Below are positions 30,580 to 39,794 of a DNA stretch of 64,000 nucleotides, in pieces. How positions within the stretch are numbered: the stretch's first letter is position 1; every line of letters begins with the position of its first letter. The notes beneath the pieces were generated by a model, which saw nothing but the letters and a program-made list of their open reading frames with translations, searched no databases and had not been told where the DNA came from. The DNA comes from Petasospora fabianii. Its lineage: Eukaryota; Ascomycota; Saccharomycetes; Phaffomycetales; Wickerhamomycetaceae. The stretch spans positions 310,001 through 374,000 of the forward strand of contig CP048721.1 of NCBI GenBank assembly GCA_022641835.1. The letters run 5' to 3'. The position numbers and the translations under genes are program-made.

Positions 30580-32619
30580 TTAGTTGTTGTTGATCTTCTC
30601 TTTTAAGGCTGCCTTGATCAGATGAAGCTTGTCAGTGAGCCCAATGTCTTCCGCAACTCCTGGGAAGCCATTGTTTTTCAAAACCGAAGAAAGCAGGCAA
30701 GTCTCAGAGCTGCGATCAGGAGAGATATATGTGATGACAGAACCAGTCTGTGAAATGCAAATCTTGTGGTGATCTTTGAAGTTGAATTGGAAGGAGCCAT
30801 TGCTCAACTCAAACATGACGAATTGGTCATCTCTTGTGTATCTTCTCAAAAAGATCTCCTCATGCTCAACCAGTGAATCATCATCGTTCGAGACTTTGCA
30901 CAAGTTGGTTTTCATGTATTTGGCAAAGAACTCAGTGATCTCAACCTGTCTTGACAAATGATGTGGAGCAGAGTTGATGCTATACTCTTGTGCTAACCAG
31001 CCACCAGTGAAGTCATTGATAATGTACCAGAATGCATCTGTATGGCTGATACGCAACAGAGTGTTTCCATCGTTGAACAAGACTCCGATATCATCGGTAG
31101 ATAACTGATAGGAAAAGCCGTGCTTGTTGGAATAGTCAACCCATTTGCTTATCAATATTGGTGTTCTCAACTCATCATCAGACTCTCTGAGGTTTCTCAT
31201 CTTAGCTTGGCGCTCGGAGATGCTAATTCCATTTAAGGTGTTGGCACATTCCTGCTGAAGAATGGATTCAGACAAGGAGGCAGCCTGTGTTCTTCTCAAG
31301 CTTCCATCCTCCAGTCTTCTGGCTTTACCCAGCTTACCATCGTCATACTTTTTTGGTCTCAAAGTTGGGTCCATGACCTCTTTATATTTGCTCTTGGTGT
31401 TGCCTGGAGACAAGGACTGTGGCAAGAGGGCCTTTGGCTTTTCAGATTCCAAGTCGGTCTTGAGAATCTCCACTGGGTTGGCGTGGGATGTGTGGATCAA
31501 GCCAGCGTTACGCTTGGCGTTCAGGAAGTTCATTTGAGACTGTGATCTTCCCAAATCAGAAAATTCTGGCTGGGAGACCAAAGTCTCAACGGTGATTTTC
31601 TCTGGGAATGGACCCTTGAAGAAGTCATATTCCAAAATCTCATCAAGTGTTGGTCTGGTGACTGGATTAGTAGTCAAAATGTCTTTGATCAAAGACTTGG
31701 CTTCTTTGGAGATTGGCTTTTCGCTAGGGAAGCCATAATCATTACGCTTGATTCTCTCATAAATCTCGGAAACATCTTTTGACTGGAATGGCGGCTTGCC
31801 AATCAACAAAGCATACATCATCACACCAATGGACCAGATATCGACCTCATAACTGTGACCAGTCGTCTTGCCGGTCAATACTTCTGGAGCAATATAGTTA
31901 GGTGTTCCACAGATTGTGTACTTGCGCTCGTTGCTGGCCTGCAACACAGCGGCCAAACCGAAGTCACCGATCTTCAAGTTCATTTCTGGGTCAAAGAAGA
32001 TGTTACCGAGCTTCAAATCTCTGTGAATGACTCTTCTTGTGTGCATATATCTGATTCCTCCAATTATTTGGGTCATGAAGAATCTGACTTCTGGCTCTGT
32101 AAGGACCTTTCTCTTCTTCAGCAAGTCCATCAACGACTGGTTGGGACAAATCTCGAGAAGAATATAAACATTGACGTCATCTTCAAAACAATCAACGAAT
32201 TGGACAATATTTGGATGTGTCATACTCTTGTGAATCTTTATCTCAGAAAGCAACTTTGTCTTGGTCTTGTCGCTCTTGATGGATGCCTTGGCAACAGTCT
32301 TAGCGGCAAACACTTTTCCACTGTCGTCTCTGATCTGGAAACATCTCGCAAAGCCACCTTCACCCAAGAAAAGTCCTCTCTTGTAGTCCTTTCCTGTTCT
32401 AGTACGGATCAACGATGGTGGAGTCTTGCATAACGAAGACAGCTTTTCTCTCTTCTTCTTTGCTTTGTCCTTGGGTTGTTGGGTATCCTTTTGGGCCTTG
32501 AGGGCATCCTGGTTATGGTTCTCAAGCTTCCTCGTTGACTTTAAAGGGGTAATGTGGGCCCTAGAGTTGAGCTCTCTGGCACCTAATGCCTGTAATGGCT
32601 GTCCTCTAGCAGTTGCCAT
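30580..32619 (-). CDS. CDC5: Polo-like kinase Cdc5
   Basis: Mitotic Ser/Thr kinase for mitotic exit, cohesin cleavage, adaptation and cytokinesis. 679 aa (S. cerevisiae 705). The N-terminus carries basic stretches and RELNSRAHITPLKS. The kinase domain spans about 80-340: glycine loop LGEGGFARCF, catalytic HRDLKLGN, DFGLA, a TICGTPNYIAPEVL activation segment with the activating Thr position, and a conserved kinase C-lobe. Two polo boxes follow. The first, from about residue 494, has WVDYSNKHGFSYQLS, GVLFNDGNTLL and a Trp for phosphopeptide binding; the second includes FNFKDHHKICIS. Kinase plus two polo boxes is diagnostic. The 5' region holds an Mcm1-Forkhead composite motif, as expected for a G2/M-transcribed gene. 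Confidence 0.98.
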   Translation of the reverse strand: MATARGQPLQALGARELNSRAHITPLKSTRKLENHNQDALKAQKDTQQPKDKAKKKREKLSSLCKTPPSLIRTRTGKDYKRGLFLGEGGFARCFQIRDDSGKVFAAKTVAKASIKSDKTKTKLLSEIKIHKSMTHPNIVQFVDCFEDDVNVYILLEICPNQSLMDLLKKRKVLTEPEVRFFMTQIIGGIRYMHTRRVIHRDLKLGNIFFDPEMNLKIGDFGLAAVLQASNERKYTICGTPNYIAPEVLTGKTTGHSYEVDIWSIGVMMYALLIGKPPFQSKDVSEIYERIKRNDYGFPSEKPISKEAKSLIKDILTTNPVTRPTLDEILEYDFFKGPFPEKITVETLVSQPEFSDLGRSQSQMNFLNAKRNAGLIHTSHANPVEILKTDLESEKPKALLPQSLSPGNTKSKYKEVMDPTLRPKKYDDGKLGKARRLEDGSLRRTQAASLSESILQQECANTLNGISISERQAKMRNLRESDDELRTPILISKWVDYSNKHGFSYQLSTDDIGVLFNDGNTLLRISHTDAFWYIINDFTGGWLAQEYSINSAPHHLSRQVEITEFFAKYMKTNLCKVSNDDDSLVEHEEIFLRRYTRDDQFVMFELSNGSFQFNFKDHHKICISQTGSVITYISPDRSSETCLLSSVLKNNGFPGVAEDIGLTDKLHLIKAALKEKINNN

Positions 32620-33060
32620 GGTCTTGGTGATGGTGAAAGTATCAAAGCGTATGAGGTTGTGAAGCGGCAGCAGAAATTCTGCGCAAGAGGGAATATATTT
32701 GAGGCGGCAATGCTATGATGAGCGCCAATTGCCGATGATGGTCTTGTGTTGATAGTGGATGATCTCAATATGGCGTCCTAGTGTTCCTGAACAGAGGCTC
32801 TGCTATTGATCTGACGTCCACAAAGAAATGTCTTTTGGGGTAGAAATTCCGGGCAGGAAAATGCTGGTGCGTCTATAGTCCTGTGGTGATGATCTGGCGG
32901 TAGCCGCTATAGTGAAATATGAGTGTAGGAGGAAGAGATCGACCACTAACAGGTAGGAACGGCGGTGATGATATTAGGTGATCTGTGGTCTCAGAGTAGT
33001 GTTTGCGACGTCGAGCGTTGGGGCCGCTAGTTATACGTTCTGTGTGTTTTCTCGAACTGC

Positions 33061-33086
33061 TTCCCAAAATGGGAATATGTAAACAA
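33061..33086. promoter_or_regulatory. Mcm1-Forkhead composite (CLB2-cluster type) upstream of CDC5
   Basis: TTCCCAAAATGGGAA (33061-33075) is a palindromic Mcm1/CArG-type site matching DCCYWWWNNRG. Three bases later GTAAACAA (33079-33086) is a perfect Fkh1/Fkh2 site, continued by TAAC. The order and close spacing resemble the S. cerevisiae SWI5 element. It is about 440 bases upstream of the CDC5 start. CDC5 belongs to the Mcm1-Fkh2-Ndd1 regulon in S. cerevisiae. Confidence 0.8.
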
Positions 33087-34128
33087 TAACAATGTACTGG
33101 TTGCGCGGCCCTGGCCGAAATTTAGACCGTTTTGGCAAAAGGGTCAACAGATGGATCAGGAAGCCAAAACAAGACGCACGATCATGCTACTGTCACACTG
33201 ATCTTGAGATGAGTATATCATTCTCACTACAATATTTGATTTAAAAACAGACTCTGAAGAGTGAGTGTATTGGGCCAGTTGGATCTTTAGCATCACTTGA
33301 GGCGCTTTCTCTGTTCGCGCTGTCATGGTGATCGCAGACCATCTCTAGGAGCTTTGCACGTTGTAGAGGGTGTTTCAGGTTTTACTTCAAATTGTACTAG
33401 AGCTGAATAAGCTGTAATATGGGGTGCACATCTCAGATCACCCTTTGTGAAACAGATTAGCAGCAGGTGGCCACAAGCTTCTCTGGGAAGAGAGGTGTGC
33501 TCTTACCAATAGTTATCGACGTTATACACCTGGACACCACATGAATATATGACTCTCTTGACATTGGGGAAGGTGTGCGCAGGCGGAAGAGATTTTTGGC
33601 TCATGGGTATAGTATTTGCTGAGGACTTGCATCAGGGAAAGCACGAGATATTAAGACATGTGTCACATGCTTCGGTGATCGATGGTTTGACGTAGTTGTC
33701 CGGAAGAGCATATTCAACGCGCTCATGGGTGACAGAAGAGGAGACTGCTTCGCCATTATATTTGTATAGTATGAGCACTGTTGAAAGTTTAGATGCAGAA
33801 GATTCACAATAAGTCATAAATACTAAATAACTAAATGAAGTGAGTGGTTCATTGATTTAATGAGGTAATCAATCGCAGCTAAACATGGCTAGAAGCTAGG
33901 GGTCTAAAAAAGTGTGATCTGCACCTACGAGCCGACGTTAAAACTACCCACAAATTAGTTCTGACCTTGAATAGGGATCGACAATATGTTATGATTGAAA
34001 CCTGATAGCGAGGCGAAATAGTTGTTTTTTTGATGTACCCTGTTTGGGTACGTGTGTGGCGGTTCATCCCGAAAATTTTAGGCACATCGATTGTGCGTGC
34101 GAAGGGTGCAGAACATGTCCAGAAAGGA

Positions 34129-34232
34129 GGGGTGCCCCGCCCTGGCTGAAACGTACCCCTTCCTGATTCGAAAGGGGTGGAAGTCGTATCTACTTTACGC
34201 GAAGGTGGAGTCTGCTCCCTTGATGTGAGGGG
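34129..34232. promoter_or_regulatory. Cluster of four STRE (AGGGG/CCCCT) motifs
   Basis: AGGGG at 34129-34133, CCCCT at 34156-34160, AGGGG at 34173-34177 and 34228-34232. STREs are bound by Msn2/Msn4-type stress factors. The cluster is about 720-830 bases upstream of the AGE1-like start, far for a yeast promoter, so its target is unclear. Confidence 0.4.
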
Positions 34233-34954
34233 AAAAGCCATCAATAGAAATCCTGGAGAGGGAGAGAGCAAAGCAGCTTTTGTAACGGCCACAAACGAGA
34301 CAATTTCAGATCAACAACACATCGATCGCGTTCCTTCTATGAGATGTCATGTCATGCGCAGGTTCGGGCTCGCCTCTCGAATGCTTGACGCAGATCATTC
34401 CGCGCTGGGGAGAAAAGCTAACAATAGACCCATGTCTTGTAGCTAAATTAGGGATAACAAAGACAGGCTGGGTGCCTGTACAAGGCATCACGGTGGCTGA
34501 GTCGGACTTCTCCAAGCACTTCGCCTCATCAGTGAGTTGTCTTAGTTCAGTGTGAAGTACCTAAATAAGTGTGCCATGATCTGTCCGGACAGAAGAGGTG
34601 CGTGCATTCTAGATCGCGCCTGTATATATGTGCGGTGTAAAAAATTGTCAACACCATTCTCAGAAGGCACATTTCTACTGATAAATCATCATAGACATCT
34701 ATCTGATCATCTTGTGTGGCATAGTACCACATGGTCCCAAGCCCAGCACCACAATAGCGTCTTTTTTCGAAGCACCTGCCGCTCCTGCGTCTCTACTGAC
34801 CAAATCCCACACTGACGCCTGTCTTCACGCAAGTTGTAAATCACAGATATATCACTGGCCATCTTAACATCAGGATAGACCTCCCGTGATCTACTTTAGT
34901 CACATCACTTAGTACAACTGCAGATACCCCACCCCTCAAAAAGCTCCAGCATCC

Positions 34955-37720
34955 ATGGGGCAGGTAACGAGCACCAACTCGGCTTATCAGAGCCCCGTAT
35001 ACGTCACTAAGGGCCTTACGATAACGAAGATCCTAATACAACCACACAAACGAGAGAACCGACGTATAATAAAGGTCGATTTGGATACTATGAATCTGGT
35101 TTTACCCAAGACCAAACCACTGGCTACTTTCACACAGAACGAACGATTAACTGAGCATCCCTTTCTCCTGAACTGTTTGTCATCAGATACCATCACCGTA
35201 TCATTCAAAGTTAACCCAGACGTCTTATCAGACTTTGATAAGATTGAGTCCGATTCTTTCACTATCTACCCAAACCTCGTACTGAAGATCTTTGATAGTG
35301 AGTACAACGCTATCAAGTATGCGTCTCTTGCTTCAAAGCTCATCATGACAACATCTGACGAGAAGACCACCATGGACCCGAGCGTCATCGTGATCACCAA
35401 GAACAAGGATGAGTTCAAAATCACATTATCACTCAATGGTCTACTAAGGTATGGAAAGACTTACATTACGCTCATGGGAGGTAAGGAGGAGATCTTCAAG
35501 ACAATGGTGTATATAGAGAAGGATGATACCGTTGCTGACTCGTCACTTGAGAATGCCACATACAAGGATGCACTGTTCCCGTTCCCTCCAGATGGTGCAG
35601 AATTCAGAGAATTACTAGCTAACCTCGAGGAAAGGTCTACAAAGCTGAGACAACTGCTGAAAACATCCATCAAGAAGGCTCAGGCTCTTGATGAAGCCAC
35701 TCGTCACCTTGCTTTGGTAAGATCAGGGTTCTCCAGTACACTTTCAGAGATTGCAAGCTATTCCAGAGATATCGAGAACCCATTAATGTTTGACATCATC
35801 AACGATCTAATCCCTGTCATGACCGAGAAGTCCACACTTAATATTGAGGAGTCGAACGCTCTGACAAGGAATATCATCACTCCACTCACATTGATCTACA
35901 ACTCTGACATCAAACTTCTTTCCAACAAGCGCAGACTATTCTATGACCAGACTAAGGAGTTCTATTCATCTGCCTCCAAGGAGTATTACACTGATTATGA
36001 TATGCTGAAGTCTCAGGTTTCGTTTGAGCTCAATCGATACGATTATTTCCAGTACCTGAACGAATTCCGCAACGGTCACTCGGTACGAAATTTGCTTTAC
36101 AACTTCTCTCTGTATCTGGAGAGCTACGACAAGAAACTTTTTGCTCCAAACGCCAATGAGAATATATCCAAGTCTCACTTTTACTATCAAAACTTCTTCA
36201 AGTACAAAGGTGCCCAGCAACGCATGAGGAACGCCCTTGCTACCACCACAGATCCGAAGGACCTACCATCTATTGGGAATTCACCATTTCCCCAAGCATC
36301 AGCATCATCACCAGCATATTCCACTGCTACCAATTCAAGACCGAAGACGCCAGATTCATCTGTGGATTTTTCAACCATGAGTGCAGCTAACACAGGGACA
36401 TTGAGTAAGTCTGGCATACTGATGACACTTGGAGGCAAAAACAAGTCTGGCTGGCACAAGCAGCAAGTCGTCATCTCTGACAATATCCTCAGCGAGTACA
36501 TTGATTGGCGTGAGAATCACGAGGTACTGAGAAACAACCCAGTTGACCTGACCTTCTCCTGCATCAAGACTGTTGACACGCTCAGAGATCGCAAGTATTG
36601 CATCGAGGTCATCACGCCATCCAACGTGAAAAGGCTGTTCCAGGCAGAGAGTGAAGTCGAACGGGAGTCATGGGTTCAAGCACTTACTGCTGCTGCCAGT
36701 CTCAAGGCTAAAGAAAACCAGTATAACCGTCCAAGATCTGTGTCCAGTGACAGTTTCCGTACCAAGAGATCCTCAATGAGAGTAGAGCACTTGAGCGCCC
36801 ATCAGGAGCACGATCCTGATGTTGATAACTTAAGTATTGTTCGTGACGTGGATGTATCGAACCAGCTATGCTGTGACTGTGGCTCATTGGAGCAGGTGGA
36901 GTGGATATCACTGAACTTGCTTGTCGTGGTCTGCATAGATTGCTCTGGTGTTCATCGCTCTTTGGGCTCTCATGTCTCTAAGATCAGGTCATTGACTCTT
37001 GATACCAAGTCATTCAGATCCAAGGAGATGAACACGCTGCTCTACCACGTGTCTAACAAGTTTGCCAACTCATATTACCAGGGTGCACTGTCTCACAATG
37101 AAAAGTTGTCACCGAAGGCTTCAGACCAAGAGAGAAGAGAGTACATTACTAACAAGTACGTCAAGAAGATGTTCCTTCTTGAGGAGCCAAGCTTCCATGC
37201 TAATGAATCCTTGATTAAGGGTGTTCACTCTGCCAATGTGCCGCTGGTGCTAAAGGCTTTGGCATACGGTGCTAACGTGAAGATGGTTGTCATCAAAGAT
37301 GTTCGTGGTGAGAAGAAGGAAATCTCCTTGTTTGAATATTCCCTCACACACTGCCATGGTACCCCTTCTGAGCCGATCTTTGACGTCTCCCTCCTATTGT
37401 ATTTGAACAATGCCCCTTGTGGTGATAAGGTTGCCCCTGTGCTCGAGCTAAACGACTTTCAGAAGAAATTCTGGGGCACCAAGATTTCGTCACCAGTGAA
37501 TTCACCAGCTACCTCAGCTGAGAAAAGTGCTACTCTTGAGAAGACCGAGCCGAAGAATATTTTAAGATCTCACTCAATGCTTCTGAGAAAAGGCTCTACG
37601 ATCCAGAAAGCCACTCCAGCCACAGATGATCACCAGCCGGCCAGTGTTGAGAAGAAAGATCGCACTAACAGAGTCAGTCGCTTTAAAATGCTTGCACAAC
37701 CATTCAAGAGTAATGCATGA
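34955..37720 (+). CDS. AGE1: BAR-PH-ArfGAP protein, AGE1/Csx2-like
   Basis: Arf GTPase-activating protein of endosome/Golgi traffic. 921 aa. N-terminal region about 1-200 unassigned; an alpha-helical BAR-like region about 210-430; Ser/Pro linker; PH domain about 470-580 (GILMTLGGKNKSGWHKQQVV to ESWVQALTAAA); ArfGAP domain about 625-745. The last has the zinc finger C-x2-C-x17-C-x2-C (CCDCGS...VVCIDC) and GVHRSLGSHVSKIRSL with the catalytic Arg. An ankyrin-like stretch (ANVPLVLKALAYGANVK) follows. The start MGQVTSTN fits an N-myristoylation site. S. cerevisiae Age1 is only 482 aa. I use the symbol because the next two genes are SPS1- and SPS2-like in the same order and orientation as I recall for YDR524C-YDR522C. 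By architecture alone it is closest to S. pombe Csx2 and human ACAPs. Confidence 0.85.
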   Translation: MGQVTSTNSAYQSPVYVTKGLTITKILIQPHKRENRRIIKVDLDTMNLVLPKTKPLATFTQNERLTEHPFLLNCLSSDTITVSFKVNPDVLSDFDKIESDSFTIYPNLVLKIFDSEYNAIKYASLASKLIMTTSDEKTTMDPSVIVITKNKDEFKITLSLNGLLRYGKTYITLMGGKEEIFKTMVYIEKDDTVADSSLENATYKDALFPFPPDGAEFRELLANLEERSTKLRQLLKTSIKKAQALDEATRHLALVRSGFSSTLSEIASYSRDIENPLMFDIINDLIPVMTEKSTLNIEESNALTRNIITPLTLIYNSDIKLLSNKRRLFYDQTKEFYSSASKEYYTDYDMLKSQVSFELNRYDYFQYLNEFRNGHSVRNLLYNFSLYLESYDKKLFAPNANENISKSHFYYQNFFKYKGAQQRMRNALATTTDPKDLPSIGNSPFPQASASSPAYSTATNSRPKTPDSSVDFSTMSAANTGTLSKSGILMTLGGKNKSGWHKQQVVISDNILSEYIDWRENHEVLRNNPVDLTFSCIKTVDTLRDRKYCIEVITPSNVKRLFQAESEVERESWVQALTAAASLKAKENQYNRPRSVSSDSFRTKRSSMRVEHLSAHQEHDPDVDNLSIVRDVDVSNQLCCDCGSLEQVEWISLNLLVVVCIDCSGVHRSLGSHVSKIRSLTLDTKSFRSKEMNTLLYHVSNKFANSYYQGALSHNEKLSPKASDQERREYITNKYVKKMFLLEEPSFHANESLIKGVHSANVPLVLKALAYGANVKMVVIKDVRGEKKEISLFEYSLTHCHGTPSEPIFDVSLLLYLNNAPCGDKVAPVLELNDFQKKFWGTKISSPVNSPATSAEKSATLEKTEPKNILRSHSMLLRKGSTIQKATPATDDHQPASVEKKDRTNRVSRFKMLAQPFKSNA

Positions 37721-38020
37721 ACCTTTCACACTCGTCTTTCTGGCTACTCACTCGTGCAGACTTGCATGGTGGCGCTGTTCTTGGGTTTTGTGTTCTGCGG
37801 ATATGCAGCTCCGGACTCTCCACACTCTCGATTCTTGCAGTCACCATTCGACTCGATCATACTGTCTTCGACCTTTGAAATATCTTCAATACCATTGCAC
37901 CACTCATAAACTTTACTTTTTTGTGCTTACAGTGCCTATAGCTGATTGCCACTTCATTCGCTACCGCTATAATTTGACGACGGCTTTCCTTACATTTTGC
38001 TAGCATTGTACTTATCCAGC
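37721..38020 (+). other. Intergenic, SPS1-like promoter
   Basis: 300 bases, CT-rich, no clear element recognised. Confidence 0.4.
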
Positions 38021-39493
38021 ATGAACGACGCAAACGAACTTTCTAGACAATACGAGATCAACGAATGTGTTGGTAAGGGAAACTTTGGCGATGTATACAA
38101 AGCAGTTGAAAAGCGATCAAGAAAGGTTGTTGCTGTGAAGGTGATTGACCTTGAAGATTCTGAGGATGAGATCAACGTGTTGATACAGGAGATTTCCTTT
38201 CTTTCCCAGATGAGAAGTCGTAATATAACCCAGTATTTTGAGGCTCTTGTGGTCGATGTGAAGTTGTGGATAGTCATGGAATACTGTGGGGGTGGGTCAT
38301 GTGCCGAGTTGTTAAAGTGCCATAAGTCTTTGAGCGAGGAGGTCACCGGGTTCGTCATCAGGGAGACCTTGAAAGGATTGAGGTATTTACACAAGGAAGG
38401 CAAGGTCCATAGGGATATAAAGGCGGCCAACATTCTCTTGACTGAACAAGGTGAAGTGAAGCTTGCTGATTTTGGTGTTTCCGGTCAAATTACTGCCACC
38501 AAGGCCAGAAAGAATACGTTTGTTGGAACGCCGTTCTGGATGGCACCAGAGATTATTACCAGGAAAACAGGCTACAACCAGAAGGTTGATATCTGGTCCT
38601 TGGGTATCACTACTATTGAGTTGGTGACAGGTTCTCCGCCATTTGCTGACCAAGAACCTATGAAGGTGTTGTTCGAGATTCCAAATAATTCTCCACCCAG
38701 ATTGGAAGGTGACCAGTTCAGTGACATCATTAAGGAGTTTGTCAAGTTGTGTTTGCAAAAAAACGAGAAGAAAAGACCGACTTCAAAGGTCTTATTGGCT
38801 ACACGATTCATGAGAGTATCCAGAAAATGTTCATCATTGGTACAGTTGATCCGGGAAAAAAATGAGTGGTTCAGCCAGCGGAGAACCCCCCAGAAGAGGC
38901 CCCGCCACAGACTTGAGGAGAATATCTACACCAAGGGTGAGTCGAGCTTTAGATGGAACTTCACTGCTTCACCTATAACTCCGATTACTTATCAGACGAA
39001 CAACGCAGGTGACAGCTCACCAGACTGTCAATTGAGCTCAGATATTGTACCAGAAACTCCATTGACCTCACCAGAGCCACAGCAGCTGTTGGACTTTGAT
39101 GACGTTTCACCCAATCCAATGCAACTGGGTCGTACGAACGAGAGTTCCAGTGATTCCATCGAGTCTGTTGTGCTTCAAAATCCCCCTTTGGCAAATGGTG
39201 CAATCTCTGGGCAACTTAGTGAGCCATCCCAAGGAGCCATTTCATCCCCAGTACGCCAGGGCAGAATGCGTACAGGGCCCTCTCGTGACGTTGACTACTT
39301 GAATGAGGTTATCCTCTATTGCTTTAAACGTGTTCAAAAGAGAGCGGTAGACCCAGATACAAGAGCAGCGGTTTCTACACTTGCTGGTATCTTTAGAAAG
39401 ACTGAGTTGAATTATCCCGGATTGTGTGAGGCTTTCTCATCGGAGATCCGCGTCCGTATGCTGAGTTTACATGATACCAAAGATAACACATGA
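38021..39493 (+). CDS. SPS1: Ste20/GCK-group protein kinase, SPS1-like
   Basis: 490 aa from ATG 38021, the first ATG in frame, exactly the length of S. cerevisiae Sps1. Kinase domain about 13-270: GKGNFGDVYKAV loop, VAVKVIDLED lysine, HRDIKAANILL, DFGVSGQ, and GTPFWMAPEII typical of germinal-centre kinases. A polar middle part (about 290-415) is followed by a helical C-terminal domain of about 60 residues (DYLNEVILYCFKRVQKRA...) as in GCK-III kinases that use it for dimerisation. Sps1 acts in spore-wall formation in S. cerevisiae; S. pombe Sid1/Ppk11 and yeast Kic1 are relatives. Gene order with AGE1 and an SPS2-family gene favours SPS1 over KIC1. Confidence 0.85.
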   Translation: MNDANELSRQYEINECVGKGNFGDVYKAVEKRSRKVVAVKVIDLEDSEDEINVLIQEISFLSQMRSRNITQYFEALVVDVKLWIVMEYCGGGSCAELLKCHKSLSEEVTGFVIRETLKGLRYLHKEGKVHRDIKAANILLTEQGEVKLADFGVSGQITATKARKNTFVGTPFWMAPEIITRKTGYNQKVDIWSLGITTIELVTGSPPFADQEPMKVLFEIPNNSPPRLEGDQFSDIIKEFVKLCLQKNEKKRPTSKVLLATRFMRVSRKCSSLVQLIREKNEWFSQRRTPQKRPRHRLEENIYTKGESSFRWNFTASPITPITYQTNNAGDSSPDCQLSSDIVPETPLTSPEPQQLLDFDDVSPNPMQLGRTNESSSDSIESVVLQNPPLANGAISGQLSEPSQGAISSPVRQGRMRTGPSRDVDYLNEVILYCFKRVQKRAVDPDTRAAVSTLAGIFRKTELNYPGLCEAFSSEIRVRMLSLHDTKDNT

Positions 39494-39794
39494 TACTTCC
39501 ATAAGGACTTGTAACTTGTTGTTGTATACACGACTTTGATGACCTAAAAATGGCTAGCGTAGTTTTGTTTATGCTTGTAAATTTGCGAGGAAATGTACGT
39601 AGGCTGCTTTGTGCCACAGTACACTCGGTATCTAGAGCAACGGCATTATGAATACCAGCATGCAACCCCATGACTTTGTGTCGATGAACCAACCTTAAAT
39701 GAGCATTAAAAGAGTAGAGGAATGAGTAGCGAGTAACCACTACAACGCTTGTCATTTCCACATCATCTTCAAACTCAAACTGAGCCCCAACAAT
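39494..39794 (+). other. Intergenic, wall-protein promoter
   Basis: 301 bases between the SPS1-like kinase and the ECM33/SPS2-family gene, same strand. No recognised motif. Confidence 0.4.

Larger units (their letters stand above)
32620..34954. other. 2.3-kb gene-free region between CDC5 and AGE1-like gene
   Basis: The largest gap in the window. It is divergent, so it holds both promoters. I find the Mcm1-Forkhead composite on the CDC5 side, and a cluster of CCCCT/AGGGG motifs with a small perfect hairpin (34155-34161 with 34172-34178) on the AGE1 side. Frames do not exceed about 137 codons and show no family resemblance. I see no match by eye to RNase P, SRP, U4, U5 or U6 RNA, but a divergent structural RNA cannot be excluded. 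Confidence 0.55.

Noticed and set aside
34155-34178. Hairpin ACCCCTT/AAGGGGT as a possible RNA or terminator
   Set aside because: A seven-base stem next to STRE motifs can arise from two opposite STREs; no supporting RNA context.
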